Of a stretch of 13,866 nucleotides of DNA, positions 12,264 to 13,866 are shown piece by piece. The DNA is taken from contig JASLCY010000288.1 of NCBI GenBank assembly GCA_030151925.1, forward strand, positions 1 through 13,866, given 5' to 3'. A program made the translations under genes and the position numbers. Every line of letters starts with the position of its first letter. Positions within the stretch are counted from its first letter, which is position 1. A model generated the notes under the pieces. The model made no database searches, was not told the origin of the DNA, and saw only the letters and a list, made by a program, of their open reading frames with translations. This stretch comes from Oligoflexus sp. Lineage in GTDB: Bacteria; Bdellovibrionota_B; Oligoflexia; Oligoflexales; Oligoflexaceae.

Positions 12264-13823
12264 ATGAGCAGTAGCTGGACGATTGGCAAGAGGCTGACAA
12301 TTCTTTCGTTGGTCAACTTTGTGGTGCTCGTGGCGGTTGCCCTGTTCTTCAATGGAGCGATTCGGACCTTGTCCCGGCAGATCCTCGATGTGGGGGAGGT
12401 GCAGATACCCGCGATGCGCGCCATGTCTTTCGTCGACATGATGCATGACGGCCTGCGGGCGACCGTGCTCAGGGCCATGGTCGGCTATTACGAGAAGAAC
12501 CCGGAGGAGGTCCAGAGCGCTCAGAAGGAGTGTGAGGAGTTCTCGGTGGAAATGAAGAAATCCCTGGAGACGATCAAGAATTTACGAGTGAGCGAGGGGA
12601 CGCGTAAAGAAGTGGCAGGAGCCAGCAGCAGCGTCGATGCTTATGCGGCCGAAGCCAACCACATCATAGCCTTGCTGGTGCAGGGGAAAGCCGAGGAGGC
12701 GATCGCTGCCAAAGCCGGCTTCGAGAAGACCTTCGAGTCCCTCGAAACCCTGCTGGGCAATCTGGGGGAGAAGATCGAGAAAGAGAACGCCGAGGCCCTG
12801 GCGGATTCCAGCGGGCATGTGGTTCAACTCGGTATAATCCTTGCCATCATCGGTGCTATCCTGGCTATCGGCCTGCCCTGGTATGCTCGCGTCCGCATTG
12901 TTCAGAATTTGAGCGATATCGTCAAACAGCTCGAAGAGGAACGCACCGAGCTGGAATCCCATACTCTGGCCGTCGATGGTTCAGCGCAGACGGTCAGCTC
13001 CTCGGCCGAAGCCCAGGCCTCCGCAATCGAAGAGACCGCAGCTGCCCTCGAAGAGATCAATACGATGGTCAACCGTACCTCCGGGAACGCAGGCCGGCTC
13101 TCCAGCAGTTCGGACGAGAGCTTTCAGATCCTCGAGCGGGGACGGCAGAGCATCGAGCGGATGCGGGAAGAGATGGAGCGGATCGGGGCTTCGAGCCAGG
13201 CTGTGATGGCTGAAGTCGACAAGAGCAACGCCCAGGTGCAGAACATCATCCCGCTGATCCAGGATATCGAAGCCAAGACCAAGGTGATCAACGACATCGT
13301 ATTCCAGACCAAGCTGCTCTCCTTCAATGCTTCGGTCGAGGCGGCCAGAGCCGGCGAACACGGCAAGGGCTTCTCGGTGGTGGCGGAGGAGGTCGGTAAT
13401 CTCGCCGAGATGAGCGGACGGGCCGCGAGGGATATCAACGGCCTTCTGCAGGAGAGCATCAACTCGGTCACCAACATCGTCAATACCAGCCGCCAGGGCG
13501 TTTCGAGCATTATGAACACCAATATGCAGACCGTGCAGAACGGTAAAAACGTGGCCGAGGAATGCGCGGATACCTTTGCGCGCGTGACGAGCCAGGTGAC
13601 TCAGGTCCAGGATCTGAGCCGCGATATCGCCTCGGCGATCCAGGAGCAGACCAAAGGCCTCAGCGAGATCAACAGGGCGGTCCATCTCTTTAATAAAAGC
13701 ACGCAGGACAATGCCTCGTCAGCCAAGGACGCTTCGGAGGTCGCGGGTCGCCTGCGGGAGCAATTCGATTCGTTGGATCGTCTGATGCAGGCCCTGGTGA
13801 GCCTCGTCCGTTCACCCGTTTGA
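12264..13823 (+). CDS. Methyl-accepting chemotaxis protein, HAMP-less
   Basis: The 519-aa chemoreceptor has TM1 at about 10-31, a periplasmic helical sensor of the four-helix-bundle type at about 32-185, TM2 at about 187-208 and a cytoplasmic signalling coiled coil to the end. The hairpin tip that binds CheW and CheA is clear: [24 protein letters not shown] (about 347-370) and then SVVAEEV. Likely methylation sites are E256/E257 in SAIEETAA and Q460/E461 in SAIQEQT. Between TM2 and the first methylation helix there are only about 40 residues, and I see no standard HAMP domain. The C-terminus (SLVRSPV) lacks a CheR/CheB-tethering pentapeptide. Ligand unknown. It is divergent from the MetA-like gene, and the 43 nt after the stop hold nothing identifiable. 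Confidence 0.93.
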   Translation: MSSSWTIGKRLTILSLVNFVVLVAVALFFNGAIRTLSRQILDVGEVQIPAMRAMSFVDMMHDGLRATVLRAMVGYYEKNPEEVQSAQKECEEFSVEMKKSLETIKNLRVSEGTRKEVAGASSSVDAYAAEANHIIALLVQGKAEEAIAAKAGFEKTFESLETLLGNLGEKIEKENAEALADSSGHVVQLGIILAIIGAILAIGLPWYARVRIVQNLSDIVKQLEEERTELESHTLAVDGSAQTVSSSAEAQASAIEETAAALEEINTMVNRTSGNAGRLSSSSDESFQILERGRQSIERMREEMERIGASSQAVMAEVDKSNAQVQNIIPLIQDIEAKTKVINDIVFQTKLLSFNASVEAARAGEHGKGFSVVAEEVGNLAEMSGRAARDINGLLQESINSVTNIVNTSRQGVSSIMNTNMQTVQNGKNVAEECADTFARVTSQVTQVQDLSRDIASAIQEQTKGLSEINRAVHLFNKSTQDNASSAKDASEVAGRLREQFDSLDRLMQALVSLVRSPV

Positions 13824-13866
13824 GTGATGCGAACATCTTCTTCTCAATTGCTAATCAACCGAAAAG

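Noticed and set aside
1..13866. A mobile element, CRISPR array or defence island
   Set aside because: No transposase, integrase, direct-repeat array, long terminal inverted repeats or recognisable defence gene set was found. The intact genes look like ordinary chromosomal genes.

Overview
The window reads as chromosomal DNA of a Gram-negative bacterium of fairly high GC. The evidence is several exported lipoproteins, a MetA-type outer-membrane beta-barrel, a membrane malate:quinone oxidoreductase and a chemoreceptor. The many Ser/Thr/Gly-rich or unrecognised lipoproteins with loose lipoboxes (WSAC, SPSC, PTAC) recall Bdellovibrionota/Oligoflexia-type genomes. That lineage guess is an inference from style, not from a marker gene. 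I see no rRNA, tRNA, CRISPR array, integrase or transposase.

Layout. At 1-1885 (+) there is the 3' end of a ricin-type lectin-domain protein, a lipoprotein with a Tos1/GH16-like glucan-hydrolase signature, and a small DMT-family membrane protein, closely spaced and probably one transcript. Convergent to it is malate:quinone oxidoreductase (3419-1860, -), overlapping the DMT gene by 26 nt. Next is a multi-pass membrane enzyme with the sphingomyelin-synthase/PAP2_C active site (4268-3600, -), divergent from an SRAP (YedK/HMCES-type) DNA-protein crosslink protein (4357-5037, +). A 115-aa protein of unknown function ends 4 nt from the SRAP stop on the other strand.

The 5523-7437 stretch is decaying. 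A RoxA/cytochrome-c-peroxidase-like diheme cytochrome gene carries a TGA exactly at the second Cys of its second CxxCH heme motif, and a further -1 frameshift just before its natural C-terminus. A 3' remnant of a CobB-type sirtuin gene is abutted directly to its end. That remnant has its own frameshift and a Gly-to-Asp change in the GTS motif. Two tandem hairpins follow.

The rest is intact and mostly cell-surface: a 618-aa unknown lipoprotein with a clear terminator, a secreted M14 zinc carboxypeptidase, a small secreted Cys-containing protein with a strong terminator, a MetA-like outer-membrane protein, and a HAMP-less methyl-accepting chemotaxis protein divergent from it. Together the genes suggest secreted or surface polymer breakdown (lectin, glucanase, peptidase), respiratory metabolism and sensing. 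They do not form one obvious pathway, and I found no convincing new multi-gene system. The best leads are the heme-Cys stop, the cytochrome/sirtuin remnant junction, the fungal-type glucanase signature, the sphingomyelin-synthase-like enzyme and an SRAP whose expected catalytic His reads as Arg.
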